NCBI RefSeq assembly: GCF_004000885.1
Contig: NZ_BIMC01000010.1
Location: forward strand, 142,026-206,025
Source: Paenibacillus glucanolyticus NBRC 15330
Lineage (GTDB): Bacteria; Bacillota; Bacilli; Paenibacillales; Paenibacillaceae
Direction: 5' to 3'
Length of the DNA stretch: 64,000 nucleotides
The notes under the pieces are model-generated. The model was not told where the DNA came from, did not search any database, and saw only the letters and a program-made list of their open reading frames with translations. How positions within the stretch are numbered: the first letter of the stretch is position 1; each line of letters opens with the position of its first letter. This document shows positions 43,020 to 52,035 of the stretch, piece by piece. Both the position numbers and the translations under genes were made by a program.

Positions 43020-43886
43020 GTGATGTTAGACAGACAAGACCATGCTCACAATGAACGCAACCGTATGAATCTGCAATCCGACTGCAGCAGCTGCTTTGGA
43101 TTATGCTGCGTCGCTCTGCCCTTCGCGGCCTCGGTTGACTTTGCCATGAATAAAGATGGCGGGACGCCTTGTCACCATCTGCAATCCGACTTTCGCTGCG
43201 GCGTTCACGGCAGCTTGAGGCAGCGCGGCATGCGAGGCTGCGCCGTATTTGATTGCTTCGGAGCGGGACAGATGGTTTCGCAGGTTACCTATAACGGCCG
43301 TGATTGGAGGCAAGCTCCGGAAACGGCACAGGAAATGTTCAATGTATTCCCGGTCATGCGACAGCTTCATGAACTGTTATGGTACCTGAACGAAGCCATG
43401 ACATTGCAGCCTGCGCAGGAGATACATTCCAATTTAAGAGAGGCACTGGACGAGACGAAGCGGTTCACTCTGCTTCCACCCGAATCCCTGTTACGGCTGG
43501 ATATCTCAGCACACCGGTCCGAGATGAACCGGCTGCTCCTTCAAACAAGTGAACTCGTACGGGAGAATGCGCGCCGTTTACACAGAGATAATCCTGTCCG
43601 CCGGAAGATCGGCAGCCGTGGAGCCGATCTCATCGGAGCTAAACTGAAAGGAGCCGACCTGAGATACGCGAACTTAAGAGGCGCATATCTGATCGCCGCA
43701 GATCTCAGTGGAGCTGATTTGAGAGCCGCTGATCTGATCGGTGCGGATCTCAGGGATGCCGATCTAAGGGGAGCTGACCTGACGGACAGCATTTTCCTTA
43801 CCCAGTCCCAGCTTAATGCAGCGAAGGGCGACGCCAATACCAAACTGCCACCCTCCCTGTCACATCCGATACATTGGGTGGATTAA
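43020..43886 (+). CDS. Pentapeptide-repeat protein with Cys-rich N-terminus
   Basis: A 288-residue protein in three parts. Residues ~20-80 are cysteine-rich (CSSCFGLCCVAL, then CHHLQSDFRCGVHG and GCAVFDCFGAGQ), suggestive of a metal or cluster site. Residues ~95-190 are helical. Residues ~198-265 consist of about 13 A(D/N)LxG/A pentapeptides that form a right-handed beta helix. Some such proteins mimic DNA and protect gyrase; no claim is made here. The start is GTG 43020, nine bases after GGAAGGAG. The gene converges on the truncated glnS fragment. Confidence 0.85.
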   Translation: MMLDRQDHAHNERNRMNLQSDCSSCFGLCCVALPFAASVDFAMNKDGGTPCHHLQSDFRCGVHGSLRQRGMRGCAVFDCFGAGQMVSQVTYNGRDWRQAPETAQEMFNVFPVMRQLHELLWYLNEAMTLQPAQEIHSNLREALDETKRFTLLPPESLLRLDISAHRSEMNRLLLQTSELVRENARRLHRDNPVRRKIGSRGADLIGAKLKGADLRYANLRGAYLIAADLSGADLRAADLIGADLRDADLRGADLTDSIFLTQSQLNAAKGDANTKLPPSLSHPIHWVD

Positions 43887-43920
43887 GCCTAATGAGGGAC
43901 GGTATATCATATGAAATGGG

Positions 43921-44232
43921 TCACGAACGTACCAAAATCTCCGGCGTATACCCGAGCCACGCGATATCCTCCTGGATCGCTTGTACGTATTTTACATCCT
44001 CCTTCAGAGGATTCGTATCGTCAAACCGAAGGTTGAATGTTCCTTGAAATTGGCTTGCTATGGAATGGTTGATGTGTATGGCATAAGCGCTGCCAATGTG
44101 CAGGTAGCCGTTAGGCTCAGGCGGAAAGCGGGTGGCCACGGGTCTGTGGTACACTCCCTTTTCAATATCTTCCTTAACCATTCTTGTCAAAAAATTCACC
44201 GTTTCTTCTCCCAAACTCTTATCATGAATCAT
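43921..44232 (-). pseudogene. Truncated glutaminyl-tRNA synthetase (N-terminal 103 residues)
   Basis: The protein starts well (AAGGAGG eight bases before ATG 44232, [15 protein letters not shown]) and shows the class I signature region [22 protein letters not shown] and [19 protein letters not shown], typical of GlnRS. It stops after [11 protein letters not shown]; the catalytic KMSKS loop, tRNA-binding and C-terminal domains (over 400 residues) are absent. It keeps an intact T-box leader. It may be a relic cut by the arrival of the pentapeptide gene 34 bases away, or a functional small protein. Confidence 0.8.
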
Positions 44233-44276
44233 GCTGAGCTCCTCCTTCGAATTCATCCCGAATAACTTCCTGAAAA

Positions 44277-44440
44277 AATAAAAAAATCCCGTCTCCAAGA
44301 CATTAGTCTTGGGGACGAGATTGGTTTCGCGGTGCCACCCCTGTTTACCGATATATCACGATATCAGTCTTATCGGGTACGGCTATCACAAAACAAGCTT
44401 ATACCCTAGCTCTGTAACAGGAGCTCCTGTCGCACCATCC
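44277..44440 (-). ncRNA. T-box leader in front of the glnS fragment
   Basis: The T-box GGGGTGGCACCGCG (44340-44327, minus strand) is followed by a 14-bp terminator stem (44287-44318) and T-rich tail. The 5' stem I region upstream is short, with a GACAGGAGCTCCTGT palindrome, and no specifier codon could be assigned. It normally senses uncharged tRNA; here it controls a truncated gene. Confidence 0.88.
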
Positions 44441-44526
44441 TATCTATAAATAAAAAAGTAAACCGTAAGCGTCACTTAAAATCGCAAAAAATCTTATGAA
44501 AATCCCTCCGTTAAACGGTCCAGGAA

Positions 44527-45015
44527 TCAGATTGGCAGCAATTTAACGGTAGCCAACTTGCCGCTGACCTGAATGCCGGTCTCCTTCTTGCCGACCTCGG
44601 CCAGATCATGGACCAGACGCTCAAGCAGCTTGCGGGCTGCTTCTCCCTCCTTGCCTTGAATGCGGATGACCGGCTGCACGGCTTTATCCGCTGCAAGCAG
44701 CTTATGCATTTGTGACAGCTTGGTATCGTAGTCGTGCTCCTCGATATGTACAGACAAGCGGAATTCCTTCACTTTAATTGGACCGGATGTTTCATTATGG
44801 CCTTTCTTTTCCTTCGCAGCCACCTGCTTAGCCTGCCCCCGGCTCACCAGCTTACATGGCGGCGGGCTGCTAAACAAAGAGGTACACACCAGATCGGCTT
44901 TGTGGCTCTTGGCCAGTGCGAGCGCCACTTCCCTTGTGACGATGCCCAGACTCTCGCCGTTTAACCCGGTAAGTTCAACCTCGCGTGCCTTTATCTTTTC
45001 ATTCATAATCAACAT
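44527..45015 (-). CDS. Translation initiation factor IF-3 paralogue
   Basis: A 162-residue protein with both IF-3 domains: the N-terminal part MNEKIKAREVELTGLNGESLGIVTREVALALAKSHKADLV (read in parts), a lysine-rich linker, and the C-terminal part VKEFRLSVHIEEHDYDTKLSQMHKLL. The linker and a Cys-containing insert (VCTSLFSSPPPCKLVSRG) depart from housekeeping IF-3, and the gene is not beside rpmI-rplT, so it is probably a second, specialised copy. ATG 45015 is eight bases after GGAGG. It lies upstream of the glnS T-box. Confidence 0.88.
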   Translation of the reverse strand: MLIMNEKIKAREVELTGLNGESLGIVTREVALALAKSHKADLVCTSLFSSPPPCKLVSRGQAKQVAAKEKKGHNETSGPIKVKEFRLSVHIEEHDYDTKLSQMHKLLAADKAVQPVIRIQGKEGEAARKLLERLVHDLAEVGKKETGIQVSGKLATVKLLPI

Positions 45016-45103
45016 AAACAAATCCTCCCATCATACGTGTCTCTCCCATTTCTTCTCTTGATAGAATAACATATTCCCTTATCTGCATGGATTGTTTTAA
45101 TAA

Positions 45104-45118
45104 TGACAATAGTTGTCA
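45104..45118. promoter_or_regulatory. Palindrome upstream of the hydrolase gene
   Basis: TGACAA-TAG-TTGTCA lies 77 bases before the start at 45195 in a promoter-like AT-rich stretch. Candidate operator. Confidence 0.45.
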
Positions 45119-45194
45119 CTATTATGGGTTATAGTTGAACTACAAACAACAACAAGCAATGGGATAGGTTCCATTGCCCTAAGGAGGATATGAT

Positions 45195-46010
45195 ATGCAG
45201 TCCGCTCAGGATATTCAATCAACCAAACGCAAGTATTTTCAATCAGGCAATTTGAAACTCTCCTACCTCGATTATGGTGGCGAGAGTCATAATGTTCTCC
45301 TTATGCTGCATGGGCATATGAATGATGCCGAAACCTTCACGAAATTAGCCGCAAAGTTTACGGATTGGCGGGTGATCGGGCTTGACCAACGCGGTCACGG
45401 CTGGAGTGAGCATTCCCCGGATAAAAATTATTCAAGAGAGAGTTATGTGGAGGATATCCACACCTTGATTACATCCGAGTTAAAGGGACAACAGGTAACA
45501 TTGCTCGGACATTCTTTAGGAGGTATCAACGCATACCAGTTTGCCGCCCGGTATCCGCAGTACGTTAAAGCCGTTATCGTAGAAGACATCGGGGCTGAGA
45601 TTGACGTCGACATGTCCTTTATCGGGAACCTGCCGGAACGATCAGATACACTAGACGACCTTAAAGAGGCTCTTCTGCGTATTGGCCTAAGAAATGTCGA
45701 TTACTTTGCTGAAAGCGTATTTGAAGATGAGAGAGGCTGGGGCTTCCGTTCAGATCTTCAGGGAGTTCCGGTTTCTGCACAGCATACGAAAGGCGACTGG
45801 TGGAAGGATTGGTTGGCCTCCACTTGCCCGATCCTGCTTATTCACGGCAAACAAAGCTTCGCCTTGGACGAAGCCCATGCCAAGTTGATGGCAACTCGGA
45901 GACCTCATACTTCTCTCGTTGTTTTTGAACAATGCGGCCACGATATCCATTCTACCGATTTGGAAGGATATACCCAGGCAGTGAAGGAGTTCCTAGACAC
46001 GCTAACATAA
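45195..46010 (+). CDS. Alpha/beta-fold hydrolase
   Basis: A 271-residue alpha/beta hydrolase. The oxyanion region is LMLHGHMNDAETF, the nucleophile elbow GHSLGG (Ser ~105), the acid residue is near LLIHGKQSFALDE, and the catalytic His is in FEQCGHDIHSTD. It is likely an esterase, lactonase or peptidase of the cytoplasm. AAGGAGG lies seven bases before the ATG. Single gene. Confidence 0.9.
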   Translation: MQSAQDIQSTKRKYFQSGNLKLSYLDYGGESHNVLLMLHGHMNDAETFTKLAAKFTDWRVIGLDQRGHGWSEHSPDKNYSRESYVEDIHTLITSELKGQQVTLLGHSLGGINAYQFAARYPQYVKAVIVEDIGAEIDVDMSFIGNLPERSDTLDDLKEALLRIGLRNVDYFAESVFEDERGWGFRSDLQGVPVSAQHTKGDWWKDWLASTCPILLIHGKQSFALDEAHAKLMATRRPHTSLVVFEQCGHDIHSTDLEGYTQAVKEFLDTLT

Positions 46011-46125
46011 AAAATCCAAACAGATAGCAGGCAGCATAACGAGAAGAATGTTGAAATTTTTTTATTTAGGATAGACTTTCAAGATAACATTCTCCCTGAA
46101 ACTACGTAAGCGTGGTGATAAGAGT

Positions 46126-46266
46126 ATGCAGCTGCTTGGCAGAATACTCATCTTTATCCCTCTATTCTTGATTTTTTACTTATTAGGTAGGTTTGTGATA
46201 TTTGATATCATAAATTTTGACAAGCGCATTTTTCAAAATGTTTTTGTCCGCTGTAATGGTGGATAA
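46126..46266 (+). CDS. Small membrane protein (46 residues)
   Basis: A short frame starting ATG 46126 (MQLLGRILIFIPLFLIFYLL) with a strongly hydrophobic first half and a basic tail ending VRCNGG. GGTGAT lies about eight bases upstream as a modest ribosome binding site, and a strong terminator follows 36 bases after the stop. No family recognised. The rest of 46011-46355 holds nothing else. Confidence 0.45.
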   Translation: MQLLGRILIFIPLFLIFYLLGRFVIFDIINFDKRIFQNVFVRCNGG

Positions 46267-46301
46267 GCTAAGAAATAGCAGGGATTATTAGTCTTACTAG
46301 C

Positions 46302-46356
46302 AAACACCTTTACTCGACGAAATTACACCCTTTTGTCGACTTAAGGTGTTTTTTTT
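46302..46356 (+). terminator. Terminator after the small membrane protein
   Basis: AAACACCTT and AAGGTGTTT form the base, with an inner CGAC/GTCG stem, followed by T residues on the plus strand. Confidence 0.85.
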
Positions 46357-47105
46357 CATTCCTCGAGGTTCTGCTTTAACGGGACATAATAGGTTTGGTA
46401 AACCTCTCCTTCCCTGATTTCCAGGCAGTTCAGCTGTTTGCCGTACACGCATGCCCCATCAATGCCAATCTTGTCTCCATCCTCACTGAACCAAACCTTC
46501 TCGGATGCATGCAGGTTGATGGCCGGCGTATGCCCGAATACAACGGTTTTGGGAAGACGGGTCGGATAATTATAGAACTTGTCGCGAATCCATATGAAAT
46601 CATCCTGCACCTGCTGCTTCCAATCCTCCACAGCCGGATTAATCCCGGCATGCACAAAGATGTGGGTGTCTGTCTCATAATATAGCCGGAGTGTATTGAG
46701 GAATGCGAGATGATGTTCATAATGCTTCTTAATATAGGCTTTACCCTCGTTATACTTGTCCCGCTCCATTTCACCTTCAAAGAAATCAGCGCCGCAGTAA
46801 CTCTCAATCGTATGTCGCGCACCGTTGCGAATCCAGCGCGAATTCACTTCCTCCGTATCCAGCAGAATAGCATCCAGCATCATCTGATCATGATTCCCGC
46901 GAAGGGTGATGACTCCGCAATCTTGCAGTGCCATTACCTGTTCCACAACTTCCTTGCTTCGCAGTCCCCGGTCCACGTAATCACCAAGCAGGATGAGCCG
47001 ATCTTCATCCGGATCAAAACAAACGTCTAACAATAACTGATTAAACTCATCATAACAGCCATGAATGTCACTAATAGCTAAGACCCGAATCGTGATCCCC
47101 TCCAC
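46356..47105 (-). CDS. Metallophosphatase (PP2A-like, PrpE/ApaH-like)
   Basis: A calcineurin-like phosphoesterase of about 249 residues with the three metal motifs: DIHGCYDE, GDYVDRG and RGNHD, plus FVHAGINP and VFGHTPAINLH further on. It should dephosphorylate proteins or dinucleotides with a bimetal centre. Start choice is odd. GTG 47105 has only a weak site, whereas an ATT at 47090 (giving IRVLAISDIHG) lies eight bases after a perfect GGAGG and matches where homologues begin. I report the GTG and flag the ATT. Confidence 0.9.
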   Translation of the reverse strand: MEGITIRVLAISDIHGCYDEFNQLLLDVCFDPDEDRLILLGDYVDRGLRSKEVVEQVMALQDCGVITLRGNHDQMMLDAILLDTEEVNSRWIRNGARHTIESYCGADFFEGEMERDKYNEGKAYIKKHYEHHLAFLNTLRLYYETDTHIFVHAGINPAVEDWKQQVQDDFIWIRDKFYNYPTRLPKTVVFGHTPAINLHASEKVWFSEDGDKIGIDGACVYGKQLNCLEIREGEVYQTYYVPLKQNLEE

Positions 47106-47224
47106 TTCTTAGGAAATGATATAAACCCAAACACCCATAAATTGTACATTCTAATTAGGTATTCTAGCATAATCTTATCATTCGCGAAGAACACTTCTAT
47201 ACGGCCTGCCGTGGATCTCACATA

Positions 47225-47276
47225 AAAAAAGGCGCTCCATCAAGTCCTATTGACCCGCTGGGAACGCCTCTTTTAG
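47225..47276 (-). terminator. Terminator of the kinase-cheR operon
   Basis: AAAAGAGGCG and CGCCTTTTTTT form the outer stem on the minus strand just past the stop at 47290. Confidence 0.75.
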
Positions 47277-47289
47277 CTTGCAGTCATCT

Positions 47290-48135
47290 CTATTTTATTT
47301 TTCGATACAGCTTTTCCCTGTCATCCATCGCTTCATAACAGTGGGTGTAGGGATTAAACAGAATGGATTCCTTATCCCCAAGAACCAGAAAGCCCAGTTT
47401 AGCCAGACTCTCATAAAAAAGCTGATGTGCGCTGTGCTGCAGCTCTCTATTGAAATAGATGAGCACATTGCGGCACAGAATGACATTGAACTCATTAAAC
47501 GACTGGTCCGTCACCAAATTATGTCTGGCGAACACGGTATTTTTCATCAATGAAGAATGAAAGATAACCGATTCATGCTGCGCTGTATAATAATCCGCAA
47601 AATCCCGCATTCCGCCGGATCGGATATAATTCTGCGTGTATGCCTTCATGTTACGCAAGGGAAAGATGCCTTTTTGCGCCGATTCCAGCGCATCGTCATC
47701 AATATCCGTTGCGTAGATACGCGCTTTGTCATACAGGCCTTCCTCTTGGAGAACAATCGCCATGGAGAGCACCTCCTCGCCCGTAGAGCACCCCGCATGC
47801 CAGATGCGGATATGCGGGTATGTCCGCAGGTACGGCACCACCTTTTGCCGAAAGGTCAAATACATGGAAGGATCCCGAAACATCTCCGTGACATTCACCA
47901 TGAAGTAATTCACAAGCTGCTGCATACTGTCCGGTTGATAAAGCACTCTGGGAATGAGAGAGGCAATCGATTCCTCACCCATCCGCTGCATGCCATGTCG
48001 AATCCTGCGCCGGATGTAATCATACGCATAATTTCGAAAGTCATAACCGTACATCCGATAGATAGCCTGCAGCAGCAGCTCTACCTCAATCTTCTCGCGT
48101 TCCGCATATTCATCGTTGACCGATGGATTCATCAT
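47290..48135 (-). CDS. CheR-type protein-glutamate methyltransferase
   Basis: A 281-residue S-adenosylmethionine-dependent methyltransferase with the CheR N-terminal helical domain (YGYDFRNYAYDYIRRRIRHGM) and catalytic domain (IRIWHAGCSTGEEVLSMAI, then NVILCRNVLIYFN). It classically methylates chemoreceptors. Here it lies 33 bases after a hybrid histidine kinase and no chemoreceptor is near, so it probably belongs to that sensory system. The start region is AGGATGAG followed by ATG ATG. Confidence 0.92.
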   Translation of the reverse strand: MMNPSVNDEYAEREKIEVELLLQAIYRMYGYDFRNYAYDYIRRRIRHGMQRMGEESIASLIPRVLYQPDSMQQLVNYFMVNVTEMFRDPSMYLTFRQKVVPYLRTYPHIRIWHAGCSTGEEVLSMAIVLQEEGLYDKARIYATDIDDDALESAQKGIFPLRNMKAYTQNYIRSGGMRDFADYYTAQHESVIFHSSLMKNTVFARHNLVTDQSFNEFNVILCRNVLIYFNRELQHSAHQLFYESLAKLGFLVLGDKESILFNPYTHCYEAMDDREKLYRKIK

Positions 48136-48168
48136 CTCATCCTGGTTGAGAATAATCTTCTGCCTCCT

Positions 48169-51100
48169 CTATGTGTAAAGCCATACCTTCAGCAAGGACA
48201 GCAGCTTCTCGACATCAATCGGTTTGGTGATGTAATCGGAAGCACCCGCATCAATGCAGCGCTGACGGTCTTCCTTCATGGCCTTCGCTGTCAGGGCGAT
48301 AATCGGCAGCTTGTCGAATTGCGGGATCTCTCGAATCGCCTTCATCGTCTCATAACCGTCCATTTCCGGCATCATGATATCCATCAGCACCAGATCAAAA
48401 TTGTGATCCTTCTGGAGCATCTCAAGCGCTTCCCGCCCGTTTTCTGTGAAGACCACGTTCAGTTTATAGGATTCCAGCACACTGACCAGCGAGAAAATAT
48501 TACGGATATCGTCCTCCACCAGCAGAATCCGTTTTCCTTCGAACGCATCTTCATTGTTATACAGCTTACGCAATAGATTGCGTCGATCTTCCGGTAAATT
48601 GGCCTCTACCCGGTGCAGGAACAACGCCGTCTCGTCAAACAGCCGTTCCTGCGATTTCACGTTCTTAATGATGATGCTCTCCGCATATTTCTTCAGTTCG
48701 ATTTCTTCCTTCATATCCAGTTCTTTACCCGTATAAATAATAATCGGCAGCTGCTGAAGATGCTTGGTCTGCCGAATGCGGTCCAGCAGCTCGAAGCCCG
48801 TAATGTCAGCCAGCCCCAAATCCAGTACCATGCAGTCAAAATGCTCCCGCCCCAGCTCGCGCAGTGCTTCCGCCCCCGTGGAAACGGCCGTTATGATGAC
48901 ATCATCATGGCCAATCAGCTCTACCATGCTGCTGCGCAGAATAACATCGTCTTCAACAATCAGCAGCCGCTTGAGATCACGATCCACAAAGGTTTCGATA
49001 TGAGCCAAAGCTCCCTCAATCTGATTCTTGTTGGCCGGTTTCTTCAGGTAGGCCATTGCCCCCATGCTTAAGCCCTGCTGCGGCTCATCAACCACGGAAA
49101 TGACATGCACCGGAATATGGCGCAAATCCGGCTGCTGCTTCAGCCGCTCGAGTATGGTCCAGCCATCGATGACAGGCAGCTGAATATCAAGCATAATGGC
49201 ATCCGGTTTATAGGTATGCGCAAGCGCCAAGCCCCGGTCCCCTTTCAGCGCAACAATCCCTTTAAATTTATGTGCGCGAACGATATCCAGCAGTATTTTC
49301 GCAAAATGGATATCATCCTCAATGATTAATAAGATCCGGTCGCCAGGCTTAATATGTTCCCGGTCGTCCTCCATTTCGGAGACGGTCAACAGATCGGGAT
49401 CGGATAATTCAATATCCGTTGCCAGAACCTCTTCCGAAGACGAAGAAGATGAGGGTACGCCCGGGATAACGGCTTCCTGGGCAGCGGCAGCTTCCTGAAT
49501 ACCTGATGCCTCTGGTAGAACCGGAGTTTCCGGCACATATAGCGTGAAGGTGCTGCCTGTGCCTTCCTGGCTTTTAAAATCAATGTATCCGCCAATCAAT
49601 CCAGCCAGCTCGCGGCTGATTGTAAGCCCAAGTCCCGTGCCGCCGTATTTGCGGTTAGTGGATCCATCCGCCTGCTGGAACGCCTGGAAGATGACATCCT
49701 TTTTATCCATCGATATGCCGATGCCCGTATCGGTCACGGAGAATGCAGTCCATCCCCCTTGACTCATTTCACTGAAAGGCTGTTGATGATTCGTACGGGT
49801 TACCTGCAATGTTACAGAGCCCTGGCTGGTAAATTTGAAAGCATTGGATAACAAGTTCTTCAGAATCTGCTGCACGCGCTGTACATCGGTATGTAACGAA
49901 TGAGGCAGACCCTGCTCCATCTCGATATGGAACTCAATGCCTTTTTTCGCCGCAAGCGGCTCGAAGCTGCGCTGCAGGGTTTCCTTAATCTCTTCGAGAA
50001 TAACAGGCTCCAACTCAACCTTCATCTGTCCCGCCTCTACCTTCGACAGGTCGAGAATATCATCAATCAGATGCAGCAGATCATTGCCGGAAGAGTGAAT
50101 CGTTCGCGCGAAATCCACCTGCTTCTCATTCAGGTTCCCTTCCTTGTTCCCCATCAGAATTTCGGACAAGATCAATAAACTGTTCAGCGGCGTCCTGAGC
50201 TCATGGGACATATTCGCCAAGAACTCCGATTTATATTTCGATGCAGACTGCAGGTCGGAAGCCTGTTTCTCCAGCATGAAGTTCTGCTTCTCAATCTCGT
50301 CTTTGATTTCTTCAATCTTGCGCATATGCGCTTCCACTTGCTCCGTACGGTTGCTCAGCTCCATATTGTTCTTCTCCAGCTCTTCTTGCTGACGCTGCAG
50401 CCGTTCTTCGGATAGTTTCAAGGCCTCGTTGGACGCCTTCATCTCATCTTGCTGTGACAGCAGCTCATCCGATTGTGCCTTTAGCTCTTCCGTTTGCACC
50501 TGAAGTTCCTCGGACATCGCCTGAGACTCCTCCAGCAGACGCTTGACTTCCATCTGGGCAAGAACGTTATTCATCGCAATGCCCAGCGTACTCCGTGCCT
50601 GATCTACCAGCTTCAATTGTATTGGAGTAAAGGCTTCTAGCGAAGCAAGTTCAATAACCCCTTCAAGCTCTCCTTCATATTCAACAGGAAAAATGAGAAT
50701 GCTGCGCGGGGCAGATTGCCCGAGACCGGTCGTTATTTTCACGTGATCATCAGGAATCGCTTCCATAACGATGGTTCTTTTCTCAACGGCGCATTGACCG
50801 ACCATACCCTCACCCATATTGAATACCGAGGCGCCCATATCGGTGCCTGAAGCAGCGAATGAAGCCGTCTTATGAAGCTTGTCACCCTTCCGCAGGTAAA
50901 AAACACCATAGGAGGCGTTGACCAGATGTGCCATTTTGGTAATGAAGGCCTCGGCAAGCGGGTTGATATGGCTAATGCCTTGATACGAGATAGCTACATC
51001 CCCGGTACTGGTCTGGAGCCAGCTTTGTCTCTCGTGATTTTCGAGCAGCCGGTTGGTGGCTTCACCCAAATCCCTGACCTCATCCTTGGTTCGAACCACA

Positions 51101-51819
51101 ATACGCTTGGAGCGTAAATTGCCTTCGGAAGACGCAATGTCCGAAATCGCATGGACCACTTCCCGGATCGTGTTCACGATAGACTTCGAAATCACCACGC
51201 CAACTGTAATGGAGAGAACAATGACCAATGCCAGAACAATATAAAGCACGTTTTTGAAGTCCGCGTTTTTTTGATCGAGCTCATCTACGCGCTTCTGTGT
51301 CAGACTTTTCTCCGTGCTGCGGAAATCTGCCAGCTGTGACCGCATTTGATCAACGATTTTTTTACCCGGGTCCTCCATGAAGAATTGAAGGACTCCTTCG
51401 TTGTCATTCGCTTTTTTCATAGCAACAACGGACTCTCCAGCGGTATCAATCCATTCTTCGATGTTGGCCTTGATCTCCTCCAAACGATTCTGCTGATCGG
51501 GATTATCGGCTATTAACTCATGGAGATTGGAAAAATCCTTCTGCCAATTGGCCTGTCCGTCTGTATAGGGTATTAAGTATCGGTCATCCCCGGTAAGGGC
51601 AAAACCTCTCTGTCCTGTCTCCATATCGAGCACATGTTTTTCAATCTGATTCGTCAAATTGTGAACTTCAATATCATGCTCCACGATAAAATCAATCTCT
51701 TTCTCAAGAGATGAAATTCGATCGCTGAGAACAAAGATGGAAGCTCCCAGAAAAATAACGATGATCAAATAACCAAGCACAATCTTTGATCCTATGGTAA
51801 GCCTCATATTATGTAACAC
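48169..51819 (-). CDS. Hybrid sensor histidine kinase (CHASE3-HAMP-GAF-HK-three REC)
   Basis: A 1216-residue sensor. Order: membrane segment ~10-32, CHASE3 domain ~35-180, membrane segment ~190-212, HAMP, GAF domain ~285-420, a long coiled coil ~420-530, then the HisKA H-box FLANMSHELRTPLNS (His 539). The ATPase shows NLLSNAFKF, DTGIGIS and GGTGLGLTIS. Three receiver domains follow, with phospho-acceptors Asp 878, Asp 1000 and Asp 1147. A low-complexity serine stretch (~790) links kinase to REC1. I start at GTG 51819, placed after AGGGAAGTGA; the frame is open to 51939. It forms an operon with cheR. Confidence 0.92.
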   Translation of the reverse strand: MLHNMRLTIGSKIVLGYLIIVIFLGASIFVLSDRISSLEKEIDFIVEHDIEVHNLTNQIEKHVLDMETGQRGFALTGDDRYLIPYTDGQANWQKDFSNLHELIADNPDQQNRLEEIKANIEEWIDTAGESVVAMKKANDNEGVLQFFMEDPGKKIVDQMRSQLADFRSTEKSLTQKRVDELDQKNADFKNVLYIVLALVIVLSITVGVVISKSIVNTIREVVHAISDIASSEGNLRSKRIVVRTKDEVRDLGEATNRLLENHERQSWLQTSTGDVAISYQGISHINPLAEAFITKMAHLVNASYGVFYLRKGDKLHKTASFAASGTDMGASVFNMGEGMVGQCAVEKRTIVMEAIPDDHVKITTGLGQSAPRSILIFPVEYEGELEGVIELASLEAFTPIQLKLVDQARSTLGIAMNNVLAQMEVKRLLEESQAMSEELQVQTEELKAQSDELLSQQDEMKASNEALKLSEERLQRQQEELEKNNMELSNRTEQVEAHMRKIEEIKDEIEKQNFMLEKQASDLQSASKYKSEFLANMSHELRTPLNSLLILSEILMGNKEGNLNEKQVDFARTIHSSGNDLLHLIDDILDLSKVEAGQMKVELEPVILEEIKETLQRSFEPLAAKKGIEFHIEMEQGLPHSLHTDVQRVQQILKNLLSNAFKFTSQGSVTLQVTRTNHQQPFSEMSQGGWTAFSVTDTGIGISMDKKDVIFQAFQQADGSTNRKYGGTGLGLTISRELAGLIGGYIDFKSQEGTGSTFTLYVPETPVLPEASGIQEAAAAQEAVIPGVPSSSSSSEEVLATDIELSDPDLLTVSEMEDDREHIKPGDRILLIIEDDIHFAKILLDIVRAHKFKGIVALKGDRGLALAHTYKPDAIMLDIQLPVIDGWTILERLKQQPDLRHIPVHVISVVDEPQQGLSMGAMAYLKKPANKNQIEGALAHIETFVDRDLKRLLIVEDDVILRSSMVELIGHDDVIITAVSTGAEALRELGREHFDCMVLDLGLADITGFELLDRIRQTKHLQQLPIIIYTGKELDMKEEIELKKYAESIIIKNVKSQERLFDETALFLHRVEANLPEDRRNLLRKLYNNEDAFEGKRILLVEDDIRNIFSLVSVLESYKLNVVFTENGREALEMLQKDHNFDLVLMDIMMPEMDGYETMKAIREIPQFDKLPIIALTAKAMKEDRQRCIDAGASDYITKPIDVEKLLSLLKVWLYT

Positions 51820-52035
51820 GTTTTTCACTTCCCTTTCCCCGGCATCCATCCTTTTTTGAGGAACCAAACCATAAAGAAGAATACGCCGAACCCTTTCATC
51901 GAAAAAAGGACTTGGCGTAATTACGGATACTTCTGGCACATGTCGTACTCGAAGCTTGATATGATAATGTCTCTATCACTCACGTTTAAGTTTACGATAG
52001 TTTCTATGATGATGTCTAGATTACATAGGGGGCTT

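Noticed and set aside
47557..48576. 339-residue plus-strand frame
   Set aside because: Histidine/arginine-rich shadow antisense to the cheR and kinase genes, with no ribosome binding site.
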